In this document: positions 32,497 to 40,068 of the stretch, one piece after another
How positions within the stretch are numbered: position 1 is the first letter of the stretch
Layout of the letters: every line of letters begins with the position of its first letter
From: Bacteroidota bacterium
Lineage (GTDB): Bacteria > Bacteroidota > Bacteroidia > Flavobacteriales > Flavobacteriaceae
DNA length: 46,528 nt
Reading direction: 5' to 3'
Assembly: GCA_023457535.1 (NCBI GenBank)
Contig: JAEWLN010000069.1
Location: forward strand, 1-46,528
Translations under genes and position numbers: made by a program
Notes under the pieces: model-generated
Seen by the model: only the letters and a program-made list of their open reading frames with translations
The model's database searches: none
Told to the model about the DNA's origin: nothing

Positions 32497-32525
32497 TGTT
32501 TTCAAAATTTAGTTAAACAAATTTA
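32496..32525 (-). promoter_or_regulatory. Promoter of carH-like gene 1 with TTGTTT/TTAAACAA repeat
   Basis: On the minus strand the -7 box is TAAATTTG (32518-32525), about 21 bp before the ATG. TTAAACAA (32513-32520) and TTGTTTTC (32496-32503) form an imperfect inverted repeat like the arms at the crtI promoter, suggesting autorepression. No clear -33 box. Confidence 0.45.
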
Positions 32526-32568
32526 CAGATTTTTAGACACCATTTCGTAAATTGCACGAAAAAAGCAA

Positions 32569-33681
32569 ATGACGTGCGATTATCTGTTTTGCGGTTTGGG
32601 TATGTCTGCAATGGTGGTGCTGCGCGAACTCGATGCACACGGCCTACTCGAGGGCAAAAAAATCATTGTGCTCGAGCAGCAACCCCAAATCGAGGAGCGG
32701 TTTTGGTGTTTCTGGGAACAAGGCGACGGTCTATGGGACGGATTGCTATCGGGCCGATGGAACAACGCGCGCGTAACAGACGGCGCATTGCAAAAAGAAG
32801 TACTTGATGGACTGACATATAAATGCATCCGATCTGGCGACATGCGGCAAATCACCAACCAATTGCTCGGGCGCAAAGGCGCAGAAATACGCCTGGAAAC
32901 GATGACCGACTGGACCGATGCCGGAAAACAAGTGCATGTGCGCACCCAAGCCAACCAATATACGACGCAGTTTTTGATTAACAGCGCCGCCGCTCCCTCC
33001 GCAATCACCAAGCCGGTGCTGTTGCAGCATTTCGAAGGATGGCTCGTACGATCTTGCCCCGGCACTTTCGATGCGACAACGGCTACCCTCATGGATTTCA
33101 GCGTCGCCCAAAAAGGCAATACGCGGTTTATGTATGTGCTTCCATTTTCAGACGATACAGCCCTGGTGGAATACACGCTGTTCTCGCCCGATCTGATCGA
33201 ACCTCAACAATATGATGCGGCCATCGCCGACTATCTGCGGGAGCGCGGCATCTTTGATTATTCGATCATCGGTAAAGAAAAAGGCGTTGTTCCGATGACA
33301 GCGCACCGCTTTTGGGACGCCAATACGAAAAACACGCTTCACATTGGTACGGCAGGCGGATGGACCAAAGCGAGCTCCGGCTATACGTTCCTAAAAGCGA
33401 CCCGACTGGCGCGCCAACTTGCGGAAATGTTGCAACAACCCTCGGTCGATTTTTCCCATTTTTATCGCCCGACGCGTTTTGATTGGTACGATAGGCTGCT
33501 CATTGACGTGCTTTACCGCGACAACGCGCTTGGAAAAGAACTATTCACGCGACTTTTTTTTAACACGCGCCCCGGCGTGGTGATGCGGTTTCTGGCCGAA
33601 TCCACAACCTGGACAGAAGAATTACCCGTCCTGTGGACCTGTCCGAAAAAGCCGTTTCTGGCTGCACTGACGCGGTTATAA
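32569..33681 (+). CDS. crtY: Lycopene beta-cyclase (CrtY-type)
   Basis: A 370-residue flavoprotein cyclase that converts lycopene to beta-carotene. The N-terminal FAD motif is YLFCGLGMSAMVVLREL with VLEQQPQIEERFWCFWEQGD carrying the family's FCFWE-type signature (here FWCFWE). The C-terminal part has GTAGGWTKASSGYTFLKATR, another cyclase signature. It is transcribed divergently from carH-like gene 1 across a 72-bp spacer; an imperfect TAAATTGC box lies at 32548-32555. It fills the step between CrtI (lycopene) and CrtZ (zeaxanthin). The last codons overlap the convergent small gene by 6 bp. Confidence 0.94.
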   Translation: MTCDYLFCGLGMSAMVVLRELDAHGLLEGKKIIVLEQQPQIEERFWCFWEQGDGLWDGLLSGRWNNARVTDGALQKEVLDGLTYKCIRSGDMRQITNQLLGRKGAEIRLETMTDWTDAGKQVHVRTQANQYTTQFLINSAAAPSAITKPVLLQHFEGWLVRSCPGTFDATTATLMDFSVAQKGNTRFMYVLPFSDDTALVEYTLFSPDLIEPQQYDAAIADYLRERGIFDYSIIGKEKGVVPMTAHRFWDANTKNTLHIGTAGGWTKASSGYTFLKATRLARQLAEMLQQPSVDFSHFYRPTRFDWYDRLLIDVLYRDNALGKELFTRLFFNTRPGVVMRFLAESTTWTEELPVLWTCPKKPFLAALTRL

Positions 33682-33861
33682 AGCGTAAATTTTATCAAGG
33701 TTCTGCAGGCGGTCGAGCGAAGTAGGCGGTTCGACCGATTCGGTTTGGCCGGGATCTATCGGCGCAGGGTCGGCTACAGATTGCCCCGGACATTTAGCGG
33801 CCTGGGCCACGCAACTGCTCCATCCCAACAAGACGGCGGCCGTTTTGATTATTTTTTTCAT
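33676..33861 (-). CDS. Small exported protein, function unknown
   Basis: A 61-residue protein with a signal peptide (MKKIIKTAAVLLGWSSCVAQ) and a short, Pro/Ser/Asp-rich mature region with one Cys soon after the predicted cleavage site (AAKCPG). It lies 44 bp downstream of the ArsR-type regulator on the same strand and probably shares its transcript. The stop overlaps the convergent crtY stop region by 6 bp. I do not recognise a family. Coding status rests on the signal sequence, the ATG context and operon position, so a spurious call is possible. Confidence 0.5.
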   Translation of the reverse strand: MKKIIKTAAVLLGWSSCVAQAAKCPGQSVADPAPIDPGQTESVEPPTSLDRLQNLDKIYAL

Positions 33862-33905
33862 GATCGTGTTTTTTCGAATTGATTTACCGGACGGCAGGAT
33901 ACGTA

Positions 33906-34181
33906 CTAGCGCTGGAATTTGTCCAGAAATGCGATGTATCGGCCAAAAGATGCTTTATTGAGAATGTATTTGACGTTGCGGCCTTCTTTAACGGCGATCA
34001 GCAAATCAGCGTCAACAAGCTGTTTGATGTGATGCGACACCGTGGATTGCGACAATCCGCACAAATCGAGCAGCGACGTACACGGAACGAAATCGCCATC
34101 GCTTTGGATTTTGGCGATGATCTTGAGCCTGTACGGATCGGCTAGCGCTTTTGACGCTTTTTCAAATAATCGGGCATCCAT
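33906..34181 (-). CDS. ArsR-family winged-helix regulator
   Basis: A 91-residue DNA-binding protein. The fold is the compact ArsR winged helix: KASKALADPYRLKIIAKIQ, then LLDLCGLSQSTVSHHIKQLV as recognition segment and a wing around ADLLIAVKEGRNVKYILNK. It has one Cys in VPCTS and one in DLCGLS; the latter is near the alpha3 metal site (ELCVCD) of metal sensors but lacks the second Cys, so it is likely a non-metal or redox member. It is divergent from carH-like gene 2 and upstream of the small exported protein. Its -7 box TACATTTG is close to the start codon. Confidence 0.87.
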   Translation of the reverse strand: MDARLFEKASKALADPYRLKIIAKIQSDGDFVPCTSLLDLCGLSQSTVSHHIKQLVDADLLIAVKEGRNVKYILNKASFGRYIAFLDKFQR

Positions 34182-34196
34182 ATAAATTTATTTATT

Positions 34197-34204
34197 CAAA
34201 TGTA
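34197..34204 (-). promoter_or_regulatory. -7 promoter box (TACATTTG) for the ArsR-family gene
   Basis: An exact TAnnTTTG match on the minus strand, about 15 bp before the ATG at 34181, predicting a very short leader. No clear TTTG box upstream. Confidence 0.45.
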
Positions 34205-34339
34205 TCGATGTATTTTGACGTACCCCATTTTTTGTGATTTCTTTGTGACCGTCTCGTAAACCATCATCGGTTAACCATCTGACCTTTAGAACCATAACTG
34301 TTTTATTGGGTTTCGCGCCGGGTTGTGGCAGATAATGGC

Positions 34340-34347
34340 TACCTTTG
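34340..34347 (+). promoter_or_regulatory. -7 promoter box (TACCTTTG) for carH-like gene 2
   Basis: An exact TAnnTTTG match 22 bp before the ATG at 34370. Just downstream, TTGTT and AACAA form a short inverted repeat (TTGTTAAATCGATGAACAA) that overlaps the start codon and resembles the half-sites at the crtI and carH-1 promoters. A partial TTG lies 14 bp upstream of the box. Confidence 0.5.
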
Positions 34348-34369
34348 TTCATGCATTTTTGTTAAATCG

Positions 34370-35260
34370 ATGAACAATATTAAAACGGTTTTCAGTATTA
34401 AGGACCTCGAGAATTTATCGGGTATCAAGGCGCATACGATCAGAATTTGGGAAAAGCGCTACAATGTGCTTGAGCCGATGCGTACCGAAACGAACATCCG
34501 CATGTACGATCCGGCCAACCTGCAAAAACTGCTCAATATCAGCCTGCTCCACAACCACGGTTATAAAATTTCCAAAATATCAAAATTATCGCCCGACCGG
34601 ATCCCGCAATTGGTCCGGGAAATCACCTCGAACAAAAATGCGACAAACCACGCGCTCAACGCATTCAAAATGGCGACGGTGAACTTCGATCGGGACCATT
34701 TTCTGCAAACCTACCATGCGTTGTTGCACGACAAAACATTTGCAGAAGTCTTTTATGAGGTTTTTATACCGCTGCTCGACGAACTCGGGATTCTGTGGCA
34801 AACCGACACGATTACGCCGGCGCAGGAACATTTTATCAGCTATCTGATCAAGCAGAAAATCATATTGCACACTGAAAAAGTGGCGTCGCGGCCCGCACCG
34901 GACGACCGCGTTTTTGTACTTTTTCTTCCGCTCAACGAGATCCATGAACTCGGGTTGATGTACATCAACTATGAATTGCTCGTACGCGGCTACCACACTG
35001 TTTTCCTCGGGGAAAGTGTTCCCACGGACAATTTGCGCGACCTGCACCGCCACTTTGACCAGATTGTTTTTATCAGTTACCTTACCGTACAACCACACGA
35101 GCCGGACGTCGCCGAGTACCTCCGCCAAGTAGCGCACATTCTCGAACCCAATTCGCAATTGTGGGTATTAGGCAGGCAAACGCGTCATTTGGACCGCAAT
35201 GGCCTTGACGGGCGCGTCTCTATCTTCGAAAACATTCGCGATCTGGTCATGACATTGTAA
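34370..35260 (+). CDS. MerR-type B12-binding regulator, CarH/LitR-like (copy 2)
   Basis: A 296-residue paralogue of the regulator at 31600-32496, similar throughout. The MerR head begins FSIKDLENLSGIKAHTIRIW; the cobalamin module keeps Trp143, Glu153 and His154 (ILWQTDTITPAQEHFISYL) and the lower-ligand motif EIHELG (His192). Both copies therefore look able to bind adenosylcobalamin and respond to light. It is plus-strand, has its own promoter and ends in a bidirectional terminator. Two complete copies within 3 kb suggest recent duplication or division of labour, for example homo- versus hetero-oligomers at crt promoters. ATG 34370 is chosen over 34325, which precedes the -7 box. Confidence 0.9.
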   Translation: MNNIKTVFSIKDLENLSGIKAHTIRIWEKRYNVLEPMRTETNIRMYDPANLQKLLNISLLHNHGYKISKISKLSPDRIPQLVREITSNKNATNHALNAFKMATVNFDRDHFLQTYHALLHDKTFAEVFYEVFIPLLDELGILWQTDTITPAQEHFISYLIKQKIILHTEKVASRPAPDDRVFVLFLPLNEIHELGLMYINYELLVRGYHTVFLGESVPTDNLRDLHRHFDQIVFISYLTVQPHEPDVAEYLRQVAHILEPNSQLWVLGRQTRHLDRNGLDGRVSIFENIRDLVMTL

Positions 35261-35267
35261 AAAATAA

Positions 35268-35285
35268 GCCTCCCGTTAAGGAGGC
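35268..35285. terminator. Bidirectional terminator between carH-like gene 2 and DUF4252 genes
   Basis: GCCTCC (35268-35273) and GGAGGC (35280-35285) form a 6-bp GC stem with a 6-base loop, flanked on both strands by A/T runs. It lies between two convergent genes. Confidence 0.75.
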
Positions 35286-35289
35286 CCTG

Positions 35290-35820
35290 TTAATTTTTGA
35301 GGAATTGCTGCAACGGTTCGAGTTGCTTGAGATCGAGGTCGGCGTTTTGAAGCGCGGTAACCATGGTGACGATGCTCGTGGGATTCATGTCATTACCCAG
35401 CACGCGCACCACAGCAAATCCATTGTCTTTCTGGTTTGCAAACACGACAAATTCGTCGATGTGTTCATCCTGCCCCACAAAACTCACGGAAGCACCTTCT
35501 TTGCCCGATCCTATTTTGACCAATTGCTGGTATTTGGGGTCTTGAAGGATTTTAGCAACTTTCGCACGCTCGGCTTCAAATTCGGCAGCATTGGAATCGG
35601 TGGCCTTAAAAGCGAGGATATTCATGCGGTCGAACGATTTGAACGCCTCTTTTTGCGCGACCGACAATTTGCTGTTGTCAATGTTCAGCACGCTTGGGGA
35701 AATGTCGAGCGTGACAAAACCGGGATCGTCGGCCTGCTGCACAAAATATTTTTGCAGCGTGGGTTCGGACTGGCATGAAAACATCAGGCAACTTACGGCA
35801 AAAGCGAGAATCCGTTTCAT
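35290..35820 (-). CDS. DUF4252-family lipoprotein
   Basis: A 176-residue exported protein with a lipobox near the N terminus (CLMFSC, Cys16). The mature part has the DUF4252 pattern: FVTLDISPSVLNI, SFDRMNILAFKA, then YQQLVKIGSGKEGASVSFVG and a C-terminal LQNADLDLKQLEPL. Members are small envelope proteins of Bacteroidetes that often accompany extracytoplasmic-function sigma factors; their job is unknown. A second DUF4252 gene lies 6 bp upstream on the same strand, and an anti-sigma-like gene and a sigma factor precede that. Anchoring in the outer or inner membrane by lipid is likely. Confidence 0.88.
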   Translation of the reverse strand: MKRILAFAVSCLMFSCQSEPTLQKYFVQQADDPGFVTLDISPSVLNIDNSKLSVAQKEAFKSFDRMNILAFKATDSNAAEFEAERAKVAKILQDPKYQQLVKIGSGKEGASVSFVGQDEHIDEFVVFANQKDNGFAVVRVLGNDMNPTSIVTMVTALQNADLDLKQLEPLQQFLKN

Positions 35821-35826
35821 AGCGTG

Positions 35827-36384
35827 TTATTTTGGCCCTTTCGGGCCTTTGGGTCCTTTGCTTCCTTTGGTGGCCTTTTTGAGATCGTCGCCGCCCGGGA
35901 AACGCATTTTGTCGGTCAGCGTCGAGATTTCGCTCAGGTCAAAATTGCCTGTCAGGGACATCAGCACCGTTTCTTCATTTTTTCCGCCGCCTTCGATGAA
36001 CATCAGCAATTCACGCACCTGCGAATCGGTACTGCCGGATTTGACCATGATCTTGATGTTACGCCCGCTCTCGGTAATGCGCATCAATTCTTCCAAACCG
36101 GCCGATTTGATGTACGAAGCTGCGGTGGCCTTCATCTCATTTTCAACACGCGTGCTCTTGGTCGTGAACACTTTAAGGTTGTCAAGTTTTTTGATCAGCG
36201 CCAGATATTGCTGCGCTTCCTTGTCCGATGCGTCCATTTTGACCTTGCTCATGAGGTCGAACATTTTTTTGTTGACAATGATGGACGTTACATCGTCCTG
36301 CCCGTCGAATTTATCAAATGCGCCCTGGGCAAATAACGGCGCGAAACACATCAGCATGATGCTGGTTACGATTAACTTTTTCAT
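35827..36384 (-). CDS. DUF4252-family exported protein with Gly-Pro-Lys repeat tail
   Basis: A 185-residue protein with a signal peptide (to PLFAQ). The DUF4252 core has VTSIIVNKKMFDLMSKVKM, LDNLKVFTTKST, then IKIMVKSGSTDSQVRELLMF and LMSLTGNFDLSEIS. It ends with a short basic repeat GSKGPKGPKGPK, probably a flexible, positively charged tail. It is 6 bp upstream of the lipidated DUF4252 protein and 55 bp after the anti-sigma-like gene. It likely acts in the envelope as part of the stress circuit controlled by the sigma factor at 36873-37382. Confidence 0.88.
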   Translation of the reverse strand: MKKLIVTSIMLMCFAPLFAQGAFDKFDGQDDVTSIIVNKKMFDLMSKVKMDASDKEAQQYLALIKKLDNLKVFTTKSTRVENEMKATAASYIKSAGLEELMRITESGRNIKIMVKSGSTDSQVRELLMFIEGGGKNEETVLMSLTGNFDLSEISTLTDKMRFPGGDDLKKATKGSKGPKGPKGPK

Positions 36385-36439
36385 TTGGTGGATTTTTAGT
36401 TTTTTTTTTGAATCTGATTTGGGTAAATGTGGCTAAAAC

Positions 36440-36886
36440 TTAATGATGATCTACAAAAACGCGGTCTTTCGTCGCTTCGTAGGTTTGAATATACTGCACG
36501 CTCTGGACGCCTGTATTGACATGGTCGGATAATAATGCCAACGCTTTTTGGGTCTCCCTGAACGCTTCCTCCGGACTGTCGTACGTACCCAGATCCTGCG
36601 GCTGCGTTTGTTGAAAATAGGCAAATGTGCCCGCCCCGGCAAGAACTGCTACACTGGCTGCGACCGATAACCACGCTACTTTACTGCGTTTTTTAGTTTT
36701 TAGTGGTACGGCCTGCTCAAATTGTTGCTGTCTTGCAAAAGCGTAATAACCGAACAGCGGTTTGTATTGTTCGAGATGCGGCGCCACCTCTGCTGAAAAA
36801 TACTGTTGCAATTGTTTTTCTTCAGCACTTGTGGTTTGTGCGTCAAAATACTTTTCGAGTAATTGTTCTATTTTATCCGATTCCAT
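36440..36886 (-). CDS. Probable anti-sigma factor (single-pass membrane protein)
   Basis: A 148-residue protein. Residues 1-65 are cytoplasmic and helical with the pattern KIEQLLEKYFDAQTTSAEEK, as seen in bacteroidetal sigma-regulatory proteins; a transmembrane helix (VAWLSVAASVAVLAGAGTFAYF, about 70-91) and a ~55-residue outside tail follow. The start codon overlaps the end of the sigma-factor gene by 14 bp, which is the normal arrangement of sigma/anti-sigma pairs. No zinc-binding HxxxCxxC motif is present, so it is not of the ZAS type. Role inferred from topology and gene order. Confidence 0.78.
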   Translation of the reverse strand: MESDKIEQLLEKYFDAQTTSAEEKQLQQYFSAEVAPHLEQYKPLFGYYAFARQQQFEQAVPLKTKKRSKVAWLSVAASVAVLAGAGTFAYFQQTQPQDLGTYDSPEEAFRETQKALALLSDHVNTGVQSVQYIQTYEATKDRVFVDHH

Positions 36887-37382
36887 AGCGGTGTGTTTTT
36901 GTCATGAATTCTCTTATTGTTTTTCTCGCCCTGGAAAGCGCCACGCGAATGGCCGTTTCCTTCATTTCGAGAATTTTCGCGATTTCGTCGTAATCGTACT
37001 GCTCGATGTCGCGCATCTGGACAATGAGCCGCTGCTGTTCCGGCAATTGATCGATCGCCTTTTCGACCCATCGCATCGTATCGGTGTCTTCGACCTGATT
37101 TTGGAGCGGCGCCTCGCGATCGGTAAAATTGTTGTGGACGATCCTCAGATTGCCTGCGCGCTTGCTTTTGAGCTGGTCCAGACAATAATTTTTGGTCATC
37201 GTCATGGCAAGCGCCTCGACGCTCGTATATCCTGAAAGGCTTTCGTTTTTGGCCCACAATTTTACCAGAACTTCCTGCGTTGCATCCTCCGCTTCCTCGA
37301 TGCTTACGAGCAAACGTTTCGCCACCCGGAAGATCTTGCTTTTGAATGGCGAAACCAGCTGCATAAACTCGTTCTGATCCAT
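36873..37382 (-). CDS. RNA polymerase sigma-70 factor, ECF-like
   Basis: A 169-residue sigma factor. Region 2 includes FKSKIFRVAKRLL and the DATQEVLVKLW segment (about 35-45). Region 4 (about 110-165) has LPEQQRLIVQMRDIEQYDYD and the helix-turn-helix DEIAKILEMKETAIRVALSR. ATG 37382 gives a standard ECF start (MDQNEFMQLVSPF) and is preferred over 37433. It is followed by an overlapping anti-sigma-like gene and two DUF4252 genes, a common bacteroidetal envelope-stress arrangement. The divergent S41 protease gene across a 141-bp spacer may belong to the same response. Confidence 0.92.
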   Translation of the reverse strand: MDQNEFMQLVSPFKSKIFRVAKRLLVSIEEAEDATQEVLVKLWAKNESLSGYTSVEALAMTMTKNYCLDQLKSKRAGNLRIVHNNFTDREAPLQNQVEDTDTMRWVEKAIDQLPEQQRLIVQMRDIEQYDYDEIAKILEMKETAIRVALSRARKTIREFMTKTHRYGIG

Positions 37383-37523
37383 GATTGATTCGTTTTTTGA
37401 TTGATTCCGATGGTGAGTCGGTTGATTGTTCAAGGCCAGACGAAGCCCTTTTATTTTTGTTACAAAACAATTGGCGTAAATCTAAAATATTTACTTTTAC
37501 GTTGGTTACATTAAATTGCCGAT

Positions 37524-38981
37524 ATGAAAAAGACGTTGAAATTATTGCTGTTGGCCACTGTTTTAGGACTTTCGGCCGGATGTGAAAAAGACGACAACCA
37601 AGTCCCGCAAAATATCGAAGTGCAGAATTTTGTCTGGAAAGGACTCAATTTATATTACCTCTGGCAATCCGATGTACCCGCGTTATCGGATTACCGCTTT
37701 TCAGACCAGCAGGACCTCAACGCCTATTTGTACGGTTATCAAGATCCCGGCGAATTATTCCAGAGCCTGTTGTACAAACCCGCGTCGCGATTCCCGGCAA
37801 GCCAGGCCGTGGATCGGTTTAGCGTGATGTACAGCAATTACAACGACCTGGAAGGCGTATTGTCCGGAACCACGCGCAACAACGGCGTAGATCTCGCACT
37901 GTATTACAAAGACGATTCGGAATACGACATCATCGGCGTGGTGCGCTACATCCTGCCGAACTCCGACGCATCGGGCAAAGACATTGCGCGCGGCGATTTT
38001 GTTTACGCCATCAACGGCCAATCGCTCAACGTGGACAATTACATCGCACTGTTATCGCAAAACACGTATACGGCCCATCTTGCCAACTACGACGGCGGCG
38101 ATTTCACGCCCAACGGCCGGTTGGTGCCGCTGACCAAAACAGTGCTTTCCGAAAATCCGGTTTATTCAATTGGGGTCGTTGACCGCGGCGCGCACAAAAT
38201 TGGCTATTTAATGTACAACGGATTTTATCCCAATTACGAACCGCAGCTCAACGATGCTTTTGGCCAGCTCAAATCGCAGGGCGTGACCGACCTTGTACTC
38301 GATTTGCGCTACAACGGCGGCGGCTCGATCGCTACGGCGTCCCGTCTGGCCGGCATGATCACGGGCCAGTTTTACGGGCAGGTTTTTGGCAAAGAACAAT
38401 GGAACGCCAAAGTGGAGGCCTATTACCGCGAGAACAGTCCGGGCACGCTTGTCAATTTGTTTCCGAACCGCCTCGAGAACAACGCCCCCATCAACAGCCT
38501 GAACCTGAACCGGGTTTATGTGCTGACCACGCGCGCCACGGCATCGGCCAGCGAACTGGTCATCAACGGACTTGAACCGTACATTGATGTTGTGCAGATC
38601 GGCGACCGCACCATCGGCAAAAATGTCGGGTCGATCACCTTGTACGATTCGCCTTCGTTTTCAAAAGCCGGCGCCAATCCCAATCACCGGTATGCGATGC
38701 AGCCGCTGGTACTCAAAATTATCAACAAGGCGGGTTTTGGCGATTACACAGGCGGATTGCAACCCGATGAATTGTTGCAGGAAGACCTCGGGAATCTCGG
38801 CGTTCTCGGCCAACCGACAGAACCGCTGTTCGATGCGGCCATTTCGCATATACTCGGAGGCGGGCGTCCTGCCGCGCACCGGGCAAAAACGCAGCGTGCG
38901 GTACAGCGGCAGCAACTACTCGGAGAACTCAAAAATGAAATGTACCGCGATGTTCCGGCCGGTCTTTCCAACATCCGATAA
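37524..38981 (+). CDS. S41-family C-terminal processing peptidase, lipoprotein
   Basis: A 485-residue exported peptidase with a lipobox (LSAGC, Cys20). A PDZ-like segment (DIARGDFVYAINGQSLNVDN, about 151-170) precedes the S41 core: DLVLDLRYNGGGSIATASRL, the serine nucleophile in TTRATASASELVING and the lysine in GDRTIGKNVGS. Unlike the S41 protein at 21962-23299, this one has the full Ser-Lys dyad. It degrades or trims periplasmic proteins. Located divergent from the sigma factor; a strong bidirectional terminator follows its stop. Confidence 0.9.
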   Translation: MKKTLKLLLLATVLGLSAGCEKDDNQVPQNIEVQNFVWKGLNLYYLWQSDVPALSDYRFSDQQDLNAYLYGYQDPGELFQSLLYKPASRFPASQAVDRFSVMYSNYNDLEGVLSGTTRNNGVDLALYYKDDSEYDIIGVVRYILPNSDASGKDIARGDFVYAINGQSLNVDNYIALLSQNTYTAHLANYDGGDFTPNGRLVPLTKTVLSENPVYSIGVVDRGAHKIGYLMYNGFYPNYEPQLNDAFGQLKSQGVTDLVLDLRYNGGGSIATASRLAGMITGQFYGQVFGKEQWNAKVEAYYRENSPGTLVNLFPNRLENNAPINSLNLNRVYVLTTRATASASELVINGLEPYIDVVQIGDRTIGKNVGSITLYDSPSFSKAGANPNHRYAMQPLVLKIINKAGFGDYTGGLQPDELLQEDLGNLGVLGQPTEPLFDAAISHILGGGRPAAHRAKTQRAVQRQQLLGELKNEMYRDVPAGLSNIR

Positions 38982-39012
38982 AAAAAGGCTTTCTGTGATG
39001 GAAAGCCTTTTT
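38982..39012. terminator. Bidirectional terminator between S41 peptidase and btuG-like gene
   Basis: AAAAAGGCTTTC (38982-38993) pairs perfectly with GAAAGCCTTTTT (39001-39012) around a 7-base loop; A and T runs allow function on both strands. Confidence 0.9.
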
Positions 39013-39020
39013 GCAGGAAT

Positions 39021-40064
39021 TTAATTGAAGTAAACGCTGTTCGGAATCAGACCGGTTTGGAGCGTTTTAAGCAAGCTGCCTTGCGGAGAATAGATCAGCA
39101 ATTCGCCGTCCGACGCGTAGTCCTTGGCATCGGTGATGTAAAGTCCTACCCCAAAAATCTGGAATCCGTAGAGTGTCGTTGCGGCGCTCGTAAATGCCTC
39201 AGATTCGCTAACGGTGTTTGAGGTGAGCGGCTCGTCGTAAATTTTGCTGCCGATCGAGAAATACGCAATACCGTCGCGGATGTTCAGATTTTGCGCGCTG
39301 ACCATCGACGCCGGGAATGTAATATCGCTTTCGACAGCATCCGTAGCGAGATTGATGCGGATCAGGTGGCTCGGACCCGGACTGGAAAAGCTGCTGTTGG
39401 TAAGCACATACAGTTTCTGGCCATCGATCGCGAACGAATTCGGGCTTTGCGAGAGCGCGATCGTAGCATCGACCGATCCGCTGTCAGGATTAATGACTTT
39501 GATCGAATTGCCTTCGCCGTAACTGCCGTTGAGCACGTACAATTTGCCGTTTTGCACAAAGATTTTCTCGGCGATGGCCCCTAACGCAATGGGCGCGTCA
39601 AGCGTGAAGTCCGATAAATCGATCACCGCCAGATAATCGTCGGTGAGGTCCATAAATCCTGCGTTGTTGGTCACATAAGCTTTGCCGTTGTGGACCACCC
39701 CGTAACGCGGATTGGAAAGTCCTGTATCGATCGTGGCAATGTGCCGGAACGTATACCGGTTTACGACGGAAATCTGGTTCGATCCGCTCGAGATCACATA
39801 CGCGCGCTCATCGTCAAAAAACATCGATTGGGTGTAGCCGCCAAGACCTTCGCCCTGGTTTTCAGCCCCGAAAATATCCTGCTTGAGCAGCGAATAATTA
39901 TAGGTCGAGAACGTCACCGAACCCGATGAGGCATTGCCTTCGTTCAACACAAAAAATCCGCCCTGGTACGATCCAAGCGGTATATTGAACGCTTTATCGT
40001 CATCGCCGTCGCAAGAAAAAAGCGCTGCAGACAACACCGCTGTTAAAATCAATCTGAATTTCAT
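39021..40064 (-). CDS. btuG: BtuG-like surface lipoprotein (YncE/DUF5074 beta-propeller)
   Basis: A 347-residue lipoprotein (lipobox AALFSC, Cys18; acidic CDGDDD after the Cys as in surface-exposed bacteroidetal lipoproteins). The rest is a repeated beta-strand pattern typical of a seven-bladed propeller: FVLNEGNASSGSVTFSTYN, then repeated blades such as VVHNGKAYVTNNAG, IFVQNGKLYVLNGSYG and FAIDGQKLYVLTNSSF. In Bacteroides, BtuG binds cobalamin very tightly and hands it to BtuB. This gene starts 4 bp after btuB on the same strand, under the same riboswitch, which strongly favours that role. Cobalamin binding itself is inferred. Confidence 0.8.
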   Translation of the reverse strand: MKFRLILTAVLSAALFSCDGDDDKAFNIPLGSYQGGFFVLNEGNASSGSVTFSTYNYSLLKQDIFGAENQGEGLGGYTQSMFFDDERAYVISSGSNQISVVNRYTFRHIATIDTGLSNPRYGVVHNGKAYVTNNAGFMDLTDDYLAVIDLSDFTLDAPIALGAIAEKIFVQNGKLYVLNGSYGEGNSIKVINPDSGSVDATIALSQSPNSFAIDGQKLYVLTNSSFSSPGPSHLIRINLATDAVESDITFPASMVSAQNLNIRDGIAYFSIGSKIYDEPLTSNTVSESEAFTSAATTLYGFQIFGVGLYITDAKDYASDGELLIYSPQGSLLKTLQTGLIPNSVYFN

Positions 40065-40068
40065 ATTT

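Noticed and set aside
35827..35880. GPK repeat as a DNA tandem repeat or collagen-like domain
   Set aside because: Only three to four triplets at the protein end; too short for a collagen-like domain or a CRISPR-type repeat.
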